From the NCBI GenBank assembly GCA_003445035.1, contig DLVV01000241.1, forward strand, positions 17,378 through 25,345: a stretch of DNA of 7,968 bases, read 5' to 3'. A program made the position numbers and the translations under genes. Shown here in pieces: positions 1 to 6,662 of this stretch (its first letter is position 1; the number at the start of each line of letters is the position of its first letter). The notes below the pieces were generated by a model. It had not been told where the DNA came from. It worked only from the letters and a program-made list of their open reading frames with translations, and did not search any database. Source of the DNA: Planctomycetaceae bacterium (GTDB lineage Bacteria > Planctomycetota > Planctomycetia > Planctomycetales > Planctomycetaceae).

Positions 1-8
1 CGTTTTAT

Positions 9-45
9 GCCGCCCGGTTCTCTCGATGAGAGGGAACCGGGCGGC
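9..45 (+). terminator. Strong GC-rich hairpin, probable intrinsic terminator of an upstream gene
   Basis: The arms 9-24 and 30-45 (GCCGCCCGGTTC pairing with GAACCGGGCGGC, then four more pairs including one G-U) form a stem of about 16 bp with a 5-nt loop. A short, imperfect T-run (TTTGT) follows on the + strand, and an ATAAAA tract lies on the other side. This looks like a rho-independent terminator for a gene ending just left of the window. The weak T-run means read-through into the dehydrogenase gene, which starts 27 nt downstream, is possible. Confidence 0.6.
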
Positions 46-58
46 TTTGTCTGTGTGC

Positions 59-63
59 AGGGG
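59..63 (+). promoter_or_regulatory. Shine-Dalgarno site of the methylene-H4MPT dehydrogenase gene
   Basis: AGGGG lies 8 nt before the ATG at 72. An in-frame TTG at 69 directly precedes that ATG and would give only one extra residue. The 8-nt spacing and the better start codon favour ATG 72. Confidence 0.5.
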
Positions 64-71
64 CCGAGTTG

Positions 72-932
72 ATGAAGTCGATCCTGGTGCAGTTGGACAC
101 CGATCCCCAGCCGAGTGTCTTTGACCGGGTGGTTGCGGTTGACGCGGGTGTCGACCAGTTGTTTTCACACGGCGGAGCGACTCCCGAGACGGTCGAGTCG
201 CTGGTCCACGGTGCGATTTTCACTCGAGGCGTCCCCGATCTCTCGAGGACCGCGATCTTCGTCGGTGGCAGCGACGTGGCAGCCGGCGAGCGGGTGTTCG
301 CGGCCGTGCAGCAGGCCTTTTTCGGTCCCATGCGGGTCTCGGTGATGATGGACTCCAACGGAAGCAATACCACCGCGGCGGCGGCGGTGTTGCGTGCCCG
401 GCGTCATGTGCCGCTGGCCGGATCGGTTGCGGTGGTGCTGGGTGCGACCGGGCCGGTCGGGCAACGGGCGGCCGAACTGCTGGCATTGGAAGGGGCTCAT
501 GTTCGTGTCGGCAGCCGCAGTGTCGAACGGGCGGCGGAGACGTGTGAGGTGATTGCCGGTCGAGTGGACGGCGAACTGTCGCCGGTCGCGACGGCTGATT
601 CGGACGGAGTGGCCGCGGCCCTGGAGGGGGCTTCGACGGTGATCGCAGCCGGAGCCACCGGTGTGCAGTTGATCTCGGCCGAGATGCTCGAGGCCGCCAC
701 CGATCTGGAGGTGGCCATCGATCTCAACGCGGTCCCGCCCCTGGGGATCGAGGGAGTCGAGATGACCGATAAGGCGGTCGAGACCGACGGGGTGGTTCGT
801 TACGGGGCGATCGGGGTGGGTGGCACCAAGATGAAGATCCACACCGCCGCCCTGAAACGGCTCTTCGATGCCAACGACGGGGTGCTCGACACCGAGGCGA
901 TTTACCGGATCGGCGAGGCGCTGGAGGGCTGA
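72..932 (+). CDS. mtdB: NAD(P)-dependent methylene-tetrahydromethanopterin dehydrogenase (MtdA/MtdB/MtdC family)
   Basis: Cytoplasmic enzyme that oxidises methylene-H4MPT to methenyl-H4MPT with NAD(P)+, a step of the H4MPT-linked C1 (formaldehyde) oxidation pathway. The 286-residue product has the usual family length and resembles methylotroph MtdA/MtdB throughout. The N-terminal catalytic lobe opens with ILVQLDTDPQPSVFDRVV and has TAIFVGG (60-66), AAGERVF (70-76), FFGP (83-86) and the pterin-site block DSNGSNTTAAA (94-104). A Rossmann segment follows, VVLGATGPVGQRAAELLA (121-138), and then a conserved tail with DLNAVPPLGIEG (217-228) and AIGVGGTKMKIH (246-257). No signal peptide or membrane segment is visible. 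ATG 72 was chosen for its AGGGG site. Recognition of the family is secure. Assignment to MtdA, MtdB or the planctomycete-type MtdC, and hence the NAD/NADP preference, is not, so the symbol is provisional. The beta-RFAP synthase fusion gene downstream supports an H4MPT role. Confidence 0.93.
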   Translation: MKSILVQLDTDPQPSVFDRVVAVDAGVDQLFSHGGATPETVESLVHGAIFTRGVPDLSRTAIFVGGSDVAAGERVFAAVQQAFFGPMRVSVMMDSNGSNTTAAAAVLRARRHVPLAGSVAVVLGATGPVGQRAAELLALEGAHVRVGSRSVERAAETCEVIAGRVDGELSPVATADSDGVAAALEGASTVIAAGATGVQLISAEMLEAATDLEVAIDLNAVPPLGIEGVEMTDKAVETDGVVRYGAIGVGGTKMKIHTAALKRLFDANDGVLDTEAIYRIGEALEG

Positions 933-1061
933 ACGGTCGGCCTGAACTCGGTGGCGAGGGGGGCGAATTCACCTTGCTGCGAATGGGTGTTTTCACTACA
1001 TACGCGGCCCTCTCGAATCATTGCTCCCCTCTCCGTCTGACTTTCTACCGTGAGATCCGCC

Positions 1062-3929
1062 ATGGCGGTCCTCCTGCGTGATCGGTTGCTGCGCCCGCTG
1101 GGTGTGGCTGGACTGTTGATCGCTGCACTGGTCGTTTTATCGGGCTGCCAGGGTGGCCCGACGGTTCGCGGCCAATCACCGGAAGCGACTGCCCCGCCGC
1201 GATTGCGATCGACTCCCCAACCGTCGCCCGGGCTGACGATCGAATCTCCATCGCCGGCGATCGCGCCACGGTCGGTGGATGAACTTCCTGTGACGAGCGT
1301 GCAGATCGAAGGGAACGAGGCGATCTCGGTGTCGTCCATCAGGAACCTGCTGCGGATTCAACCCGGACGCTCCGCCACCGATTCCCAGGTTCGAGAGGAT
1401 GTTCGGCGGTTGTTCGCCACGCGATGGTTCTTCAGCGTCGAACCCATTTTCCGGCCTGACTTGAAGAATCCGGGTGGCCGCCTGCTGGTCTTCCGTGTTG
1501 TCGAACGACCAATGATCAGCGAGATTCGTTACGAGGGAAACAAGCGGATCGACGACGACGATTTGGCCGAGGCAACCGGGCTGCGGACCGGCAGTCCCTA
1601 TGACATCAGTGCCAACCGCGAGGCGGTGCGGCGGATCCAGAAGGTCTACCAGGAAAAAGGATTTCCGTTCGCCAAGATCACGCTGGCCTCGGGAGAGCGA
1701 CGGGCCGACCGGGAAGTGGTCTTCCGGATCGACGAGGGGCAGAAGATTGTCGTCGCCGCCGTGACCTTCCTGGGCAACAACTATCGCTACGCTACGGCCG
1801 GGATTCTCAAGACCAAGATCACCACCAAGCGGGCCCTCTTTGGAATTGATCTGTTCGGCGGCAAGTTTGATCCGAAAACGATTCACCAGGACAAGCTGAG
1901 CCTGTCCGGTTACTACCGCGGAATGGGCTTTTTCGACGTCAAGATCACCCACCGGGTGCTGACCGGTGACGTCGTCTATAACCCGTTCCGTCGCGGAGAC
2001 GCCAACCTGACGATCGAGTACACGATTGACGAGGGACGGCAGTACGCGATTCGCAACGTCACGTTGCGGGGCAACAAGGTGTTTTCGACCGAGAAGCTCG
2101 AGGCCGACCTGAAACTGACTCAGGGCGAGATGTTCAACCAGAGGCACCTGGCGTCTGACGTGCGTCAGATGAAGGAGATGTACGGCCGGTTGGGACGGTT
2201 GTTCGCCCGGGTCGATCCCCTGACCCGATTTGATGACCAGGCGCCAGGCATGGTCGACGTGATTTACGAGATCGATGAGGACCGGCCGTACCTGATCGGG
2301 CCGATCGATGTTCACTTTCACGGCGATTACCCACACACGAAGGAAACCGTCGTTCTCAACCGGCTGTTGTTCCAGCCGGGTGAACTGGCCGACCCGAAAC
2401 TGATCCGTCGCAGCGAGCGACGACTGGCAGGAATGATCTTTGAGCGAGGGCCGGCCAACGGCCCGCGGATCCGTGTCCGGCCACTCGAACCCGAAGAACT
2501 GGTACCGAAGAAGATCCAGGCCGACCCGCTTTCGGGGCTGATTCCCCGGACGCCGTTCGACGACGATCGGTCTCGGCAGGTCGACCCGGCCAGTCCGGTG
2601 GATCGACGCCAGTTCACGCAGCGATCCGAACCCGGTTCCATCCCCTCCGGGACGACACGCAGCCTGGTCCAGACCTCCCATCGGCTTCTCACCGACGTGT
2701 TGACCGGACGGGAGCCTGAGGAATCCACCGTGGTGCGAGGGCAGAACCGGGAACCCAACCCGGCCGCGCAGCCCTACAACCCCATCCTGGAGAACTCGCC
2801 CCTGGGCGATCCCTTCGGGTCTCTCGGCCGGGCCCTGGTCGATCCCAACTTCGGGTTGCTCGACATCGACGTGGATGTGACGGAAGCACGGACGGGCCGG
2901 CTGATGTTTGGAGCCGGGGTGAACAGCGATTCGGGCGTGATTGGCTCGATCGTACTTGACGAAAACAACTTCGATTTGCTGCGTCTGCCGACAAGCTTCC
3001 AGGACGTCGCCGACGGCACGGCGTTCCGGGGCGGTGGCCAGCGGTTCCGCATCGAGGCGATGCCCGGTTACTACTTCAGTCGCTACCTGCTCAACTGGTC
3101 GGATCCGTATTTCCTGGACACCGACTTCAGTCTCAGTGTCGCCGGTTTCTATTACCAGCGGTTCTACTACGACTGGGACGAGCACCGTACCGGTGGACGG
3201 ATCACGCTGGGGCGGCAATTGACTCGCGAGTGGTCGCTGGCGGGGAGCCTGCGTCTGGAGGAGGTCGAAATCGACAACCCGGATGTGCCGACTCCGGACC
3301 TGCTCCAGGCGGCACTGGGAGAAACCTGGTTCACCACGGGCAAGATCGCGGTGACGCACGACACACGGGACAACGCGTTCATTCCGACCGAGGGGCACTT
3401 CTTCCAGGCCAGTTACGAACAGGCATTCGGCGACTTCAGTTATCCGCAGGTTCGCGGCGATGCCAAGCAGTACTACACGCTTCACGAACGGCCCGATGGA
3501 AACGGACGACAGGTGGTGTCGTTGTCGGGCCAGTTGGGTTGGACCGGTGACGACACGCCGGTCTACGAGCGATTTTTCGCCGGCGGATACCAGAGCTTTC
3601 GCGGATTCGATTTCCGCGGCGTGACACCCCGACAGGACGGGTTCCCGGGGACCGGCATTGGGGGCTCGTGGATGGCGCTGGGCAGTGTGCAGTACCAGTT
3701 CCCGATCACCGCCGACGAGATGATCTCGGGTGTGGTCTTCACCGACTTCGGCTCGATCGAGGACAAGGTGACGATGGACGATTTCCGCCTGACACTGGGG
3801 GCCGGCCTGCGGGTGACAATCGCGGCGATGGGCCCGGTGCCGATTGCCGTCGACTGGGGCATCCCGGTGATCAAGCAGGACTTCGACGACGAGCGGCTGT
3901 TCAGCTTCTACATCGGCATCAACCGCTAG
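1062..3929 (+). CDS. bamA: BamA/Omp85-family outer membrane assembly protein with lipoprotein-type signal
   Basis: Probable core of the machinery that inserts beta-barrel proteins into the outer membrane. The 955-residue product (from ATG) is longer than a typical BamA of about 800. The signal has a positively charged N-region (RDRLLR), a hydrophobic core and lipobox LSGC, with candidate lipidated Cys29. A proline-rich linker (about 30-74) follows, then five POTRA-like repeats at about 75-148, 151-225, 228-326, 327-408 and 409-609. Repeats 1, 2 and 4 open with VQIEGNEAIS, IRYEGNKRID and VTLRGNKVFS. POTRA5 is split by a low-complexity, Pro/Arg/Asp-rich insert (about 477-598). The barrel (about 612-955) opens with FGAGVNSDSG and carries the Omp85 signature motif FRGF (846-849) in FFAGGYQSFRGFDFRGVTP. 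The last strand, FSFYIGINR, ends in Arg rather than an aromatic residue. The start could also be GTG 1050 (four more residues). No good Shine-Dalgarno precedes either start. It may be one of several Omp85 paralogues. Confidence 0.9.
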   Translation: MAVLLRDRLLRPLGVAGLLIAALVVLSGCQGGPTVRGQSPEATAPPRLRSTPQPSPGLTIESPSPAIAPRSVDELPVTSVQIEGNEAISVSSIRNLLRIQPGRSATDSQVREDVRRLFATRWFFSVEPIFRPDLKNPGGRLLVFRVVERPMISEIRYEGNKRIDDDDLAEATGLRTGSPYDISANREAVRRIQKVYQEKGFPFAKITLASGERRADREVVFRIDEGQKIVVAAVTFLGNNYRYATAGILKTKITTKRALFGIDLFGGKFDPKTIHQDKLSLSGYYRGMGFFDVKITHRVLTGDVVYNPFRRGDANLTIEYTIDEGRQYAIRNVTLRGNKVFSTEKLEADLKLTQGEMFNQRHLASDVRQMKEMYGRLGRLFARVDPLTRFDDQAPGMVDVIYEIDEDRPYLIGPIDVHFHGDYPHTKETVVLNRLLFQPGELADPKLIRRSERRLAGMIFERGPANGPRIRVRPLEPEELVPKKIQADPLSGLIPRTPFDDDRSRQVDPASPVDRRQFTQRSEPGSIPSGTTRSLVQTSHRLLTDVLTGREPEESTVVRGQNREPNPAAQPYNPILENSPLGDPFGSLGRALVDPNFGLLDIDVDVTEARTGRLMFGAGVNSDSGVIGSIVLDENNFDLLRLPTSFQDVADGTAFRGGGQRFRIEAMPGYYFSRYLLNWSDPYFLDTDFSLSVAGFYYQRFYYDWDEHRTGGRITLGRQLTREWSLAGSLRLEEVEIDNPDVPTPDLLQAALGETWFTTGKIAVTHDTRDNAFIPTEGHFFQASYEQAFGDFSYPQVRGDAKQYYTLHERPDGNGRQVVSLSGQLGWTGDDTPVYERFFAGGYQSFRGFDFRGVTPRQDGFPGTGIGGSWMALGSVQYQFPITADEMISGVVFTDFGSIEDKVTMDDFRLTLGAGLRVTIAAMGPVPIAVDWGIPVIKQDFDDERLFSFYIGINR

Positions 3930-3941
3930 GGGCGAGCCGAT

Positions 3942-3957
3942 GGCTCCACGTGGAGCC
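3942..3957. repeat. Perfect 16-bp palindrome, candidate operator
   Basis: GGCTCCACGTGGAGCC is a perfect inverted repeat with no spacer and a CACGTG centre, 12 bp after the BamA stop codon and 28 bp before the ATG of the fusion gene. A third partner, GAGCC at 3934-3938, can also pair with GGCTC at 3942-3946, so two mutually exclusive small hairpins are possible in RNA. There is no T-run after it, so it is unlikely to be an ordinary terminator. As DNA it suits a dimeric regulator. No regulator family is recognised. Confidence 0.5.
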
Positions 3958-3970
3958 GACGTGGGACCGG

Positions 3971-3979
3971 TGCTATCCT
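3971..3979 (+). promoter_or_regulatory. Candidate extended -10 promoter giving a leaderless transcript
   Basis: TGCTATCCT matches the extended -10 form TGn plus a hexamer with 4/6 matches to TATAAT. A start 7 nt after the hexamer would fall at 3986, the A of the ATG, and no Shine-Dalgarno precedes that ATG. No convincing -35 box is present. The 16-bp palindrome occupies roughly that position. This is inference from consensus matching only. Confidence 0.3.
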
Positions 3980-3985
3980 GATCCC

Positions 3986-5560
3986 ATGATCCTGGAAGGG
4001 CTGGTCACGACCATATCCGACGACGGCCAGGTCAACCTTGCGCCGATGGGGCCGATCGTTGACCCGGACATGTCGACGCTGGTGCTGCGGCCGTTCCAGT
4101 CATCGGCCACCCTCGCCAACCTGATGGAGCGGCCCGAGGGTGTCTTTCATGTCACCGACGATGTGCTGTTGCTGGCCCAGGCGGCTATCGGAACGGTGGA
4201 CCCGCTGCCGGAGATGTTTGCCGCCGAAGAGATCGCCGGACAGGTCGTGGCCGGGGCCTGTCGCTGGTACGAGTTCCGGATCGAGGAGGCTGACACCAGT
4301 AGCGAACGCGCGACCCTGACGGCCCGCATCGTCCACAGCGGTCGGATTCGTGACCACTTTGGGCTGCACAGGGCACGGCACGCGGTGCTGGAGGCCGCGA
4401 TCCTGGCCACACGTGTACACCTGTTGCCACCACGGGACCTGGAACGACAGTTCGCGGAACTGGCTGTCGTGGTCGACAAGACGGCGGGCCCGGCCGAGCG
4501 GCAGGCTTTCGGGTTGCTCGAGGACTACATCGGTGAGGCCCTGGGACGGCCGGAGGCCTGTTCGGTGAGCACCGGATCTCGTCTGCACTTCGGCTTGCTG
4601 GCTCACGGTGGCGAGAGTCTCCGCCAGTTCGGTGGTGCCGGGATGATGATCGATTCGCCGGGCGTGCTCCTGAAGGCAGTACGTGATGACGTGGACAGCG
4701 TGATGGTGGTCGCCACTGACGATTCCCCGCCCGTGAGTGACGCCGATGTTGATCGCGTGGCCGGGTGGCTGGCGGCCATCCGCGCCGCCGATGACAGCCT
4801 GCCGCCGGTTCGGATCGAAATCTCGCGGACGATTCCCCGGCACTCGGGACTGGGGTCGGGGACCCAACTGGCCCTGGCCGTGGCACGTGCCGTGGCGGGG
4901 TTGGCCGAGCCCGGATCCGGTTCAGTGGAACTGGCTCGACGGGTTGGCCGTGGGCTGAGATCGGGGATCGGGATTCACGGGTTCGACCACGGTGGATTCC
5001 TGGTCGATGCGGGGGGACGTGACGAGCAGGAGGTTGCTGCCCTGGTGGCTCGGGCCAATGTCCCCGAAGCGTGGCGGGTGGTTTTGGCCGGGCCCGTGGC
5101 GGGGGAGGGGCTTTCCGGCGATGCCGAACGCGAGGCATTTACACGTTGCCGGGAAATGCCGTGGGATGTGACCAGGACTCTGGCCGCCCTGCTGCTGCAG
5201 CAGGTGCTTCCCGGCCTCAACGCGGGGGATATCGACGAGGCCGGCGAGGGGCTGTTCCTGTTTGGACGCCTGGTGGGTGAGTCGTTCGCGTCGGTGCAGG
5301 GGGGATGTTATGCCGATCCACAAATGGCGTCGCTGGTCGAGTGGGCCCGTGCGGAAGGGGTGCGAGGAGTCGGACAGACCTCCTGGGGTCCGACCATCTG
5401 GATGCTGTGTTCCGACCAGCACACGGCGGACTCACTCGCCGCGGAGGTCGCCGGTCGGCCGGAGGTCGGATGGTGCCATGTCGCGCGACCACTGAATCGG
5501 GGAGCCGACGTCGGGGTCGTGATCGGTCAGCCCCGCAGGACCTTCTCGAACAGGGGGTAG
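3986..5560 (+). CDS. Fusion protein: DUF447 domain plus beta-ribofuranosylaminobenzene 5'-phosphate (beta-RFAP) synthase
   Basis: The product has 524 residues with two parts. Residues 1-190 match DUF447, a flavin-reductase-like family found in H4MPT/methanopterin gene sets: MILEGLVTTISDDGQVNLAPMG at the start, LRPFQSSATLANL and the FHVTDDVLLLAQAAIG segment. Residues about 192-524 match beta-RFAP synthase (GHMP-kinase fold), which condenses PRPP with p-aminobenzoate or 4-hydroxybenzoate, releasing CO2 and pyrophosphate, to start methanopterin synthesis. The key blocks are SRLHFGLL (198-205), the GHMP nucleotide-loop region PRHSGLGSGTQLALAVARA (284-302), GIGIHGFDHGGFLVDAG (327-343), LAGPVAGEGLSG (367-378), GQTSWGPTIW (463-472) and a C-terminal ARPLNRGA (500-507). 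ATG 3986 is where DUF447 homology begins. The open frame continues upstream into the BamA gene, but that part is a shadow. The two domains are usually separate proteins in methylotrophs. The DUF447 activity is unassigned. The 3' end overlaps the convergent hydrolase gene by 34 bp. Confidence 0.9.
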   Translation: MILEGLVTTISDDGQVNLAPMGPIVDPDMSTLVLRPFQSSATLANLMERPEGVFHVTDDVLLLAQAAIGTVDPLPEMFAAEEIAGQVVAGACRWYEFRIEEADTSSERATLTARIVHSGRIRDHFGLHRARHAVLEAAILATRVHLLPPRDLERQFAELAVVVDKTAGPAERQAFGLLEDYIGEALGRPEACSVSTGSRLHFGLLAHGGESLRQFGGAGMMIDSPGVLLKAVRDDVDSVMVVATDDSPPVSDADVDRVAGWLAAIRAADDSLPPVRIEISRTIPRHSGLGSGTQLALAVARAVAGLAEPGSGSVELARRVGRGLRSGIGIHGFDHGGFLVDAGGRDEQEVAALVARANVPEAWRVVLAGPVAGEGLSGDAEREAFTRCREMPWDVTRTLAALLLQQVLPGLNAGDIDEAGEGLFLFGRLVGESFASVQGGCYADPQMASLVEWARAEGVRGVGQTSWGPTIWMLCSDQHTADSLAAEVAGRPEVGWCHVARPLNRGADVGVVIGQPRRTFSNRG

Positions 5561-6636
5561 GCCATCTTGCCGTTCCAGCGATGGCCGCCTGCAAAGCGGT
5601 CAAACAGCAGGTTCTCTGCGACACCCAGTGCCCGGTAGGCTTTCCGCAACCGGTTGCGGAACACCTCGTCCCATTTCTTCACGATCAGGCCATCGGTCGA
5701 CCCGGTTTCCCAGACGGCCGGGCGTGGTGCGATTAGCGAACCGATCTCCGAATAGTCACCGTATTCGAGCAATCCCGGGATGATCTGCGAGCCGCAGCTG
5801 TAGCGGCCCCGGATCCGTTCCTGCAGCAGGTTGAGTGCCCCGCTGACAGCCGCCACCTTGATGCGACGGTCGATGGCCGAGACCATCATCGTCATTCGGC
5901 CCCCGTAGGAGAGCCCCGCACAGCCGAGCCGTGAGCCATCGACTTCCGGTCGACTGGAGAGGAGGTCGAGTGTCCAGCGGAGGTCACGCAGGTTGGCCGT
6001 CAGCGACAACTGGCCCAGGGCCTGCATACGGACAAAAGTGGTGGCACACGGATCGGTGCCGCCGTACTTGTGTTTGTCCACGCGGCGTCCGAAGGGGATC
6101 ATGCAGGGGGCGGCCACAACGTAACCCCGGCGGACGAATTGCAGCCCGTAGTCGTAGTGGGCTCTCTTGATCGCCGCGGTGACTCCGTCGAGGTCGGTCC
6201 GACCGACGACAGGATGGTGGCCAAAGTCTCCGTGCCCGTGGACGGCCAGGACCGCGGCCCGTTTCTGTCCGGGTTTCCAGTCGGAGGGGACCAGCAGGTA
6301 GACCGGGACACTGGCGATGCCTGGAGCCTGCAGCAGCAATTCGTACCGAGTGTGGTCGGCGAGCCGGACCCGAGCCTCCTGCTTGACGCCGAAGTGTTTT
6401 GGGGGGCGGCTGGGGCCGAGCAGGCGTTGCAGTGTTCGGCGAAATTCGGTCTGCCAGGCCCCGCATTCGGCTGGGGTGGAACCGGCAAACAGCATCGAGA
6501 GACGGGCTCGACCGGCTGAGCTGCGAATGGCGTCGGTGACCCGAGCGGTGTCAGCCGGTGGTTGTGCCAATGCGACGGGAGCGGCGGCGAGTGAAGCGGG
6601 CAGGGCGGCCAGCAGGTCGCGACGGGTGATTCGCAT
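5527..6636 (-). CDS. Tat-exported alpha/beta hydrolase (esterase-like, dienelactone hydrolase/acetyl-xylan-esterase type)
   Basis: Probably a periplasmic serine esterase with unknown substrate. The 369-residue product begins with a twin-arginine signal, MRITRRDLLAAL, a hydrophobic stretch and an ALA-Q cleavage site near residue 24. The alpha/beta-hydrolase parts are visible in order: AVHGHGDFG (131-139, oxyanion HGHG), a GYVVAAPCMIPFGRR segment (171-185), nucleophile elbow GLSYGG with Ser243, acid candidate Asp315 in GSTDGLIV, and His352 in FAGGHRWNG. ATG 6636 was chosen because it starts the Tat signal and has AAAGGA 9 nt upstream. The frame stays open further upstream to 6900 but lies inside the preceding dehydrogenase gene. 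It follows that gene after 26 bp, so the two are probably co-transcribed. An ester-linked carbohydrate substrate is a guess from the KduD-like neighbour. Confidence 0.87.
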   Translation of the reverse strand: MRITRRDLLAALPASLAAAPVALAQPPADTARVTDAIRSSAGRARLSMLFAGSTPAECGAWQTEFRRTLQRLLGPSRPPKHFGVKQEARVRLADHTRYELLLQAPGIASVPVYLLVPSDWKPGQKRAAVLAVHGHGDFGHHPVVGRTDLDGVTAAIKRAHYDYGLQFVRRGYVVAAPCMIPFGRRVDKHKYGGTDPCATTFVRMQALGQLSLTANLRDLRWTLDLLSSRPEVDGSRLGCAGLSYGGRMTMMVSAIDRRIKVAAVSGALNLLQERIRGRYSCGSQIIPGLLEYGDYSEIGSLIAPRPAVWETGSTDGLIVKKWDEVFRNRLRKAYRALGVAENLLFDRFAGGHRWNGKMAYPLFEKVLRG

Positions 6637-6645
6637 GGTGGGTGG

Positions 6646-6651
6646 TCCTTT
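6646..6651 (-). promoter_or_regulatory. Shine-Dalgarno site of the alpha/beta hydrolase gene
   Basis: On the - strand AAAGGA lies 9 nt before the ATG at 6636, inside the 26-bp gap after the dehydrogenase stop codon. It fixes the start at the Tat signal rather than at any upstream in-frame codon. Confidence 0.65.
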
Positions 6652-6662
6652 CCGCGTCGCGG

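Noticed and set aside
970..993. Possible terminator CACC-N12-GGTG-TTTT after the dehydrogenase gene
   Set aside because: The stem is only 4 bp, too weak to terminate.
974..1002. Possible promoter TTGCTG-N17-TACATA before the BamA gene
   Set aside because: Only about 3/6 matches in each box. Too weak to list as a feature, though some promoter in 933-1061 is possible.
1176..3485. 769-codon open frame on the - strand opposite the BamA gene
   Set aside because: It is fully antisense to a gene with convincing POTRA and barrel motifs, and its translation shows no recognisable domain. Long antisense frames are expected in GC-rich DNA with strong third-position bias.
3668..3985. Upstream extension of the DUF447-RFAPS frame into the BamA gene
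   Set aside because: DUF447 homology begins exactly at ATG 3986, and the upstream part reads as an out-of-frame shadow of the BamA barrel.
4100..5138. Two long - strand open frames opposite the DUF447-RFAPS gene
   Set aside because: Translations are Pro/Arg/His-rich shadows without family motifs, antisense to a well-supported gene.
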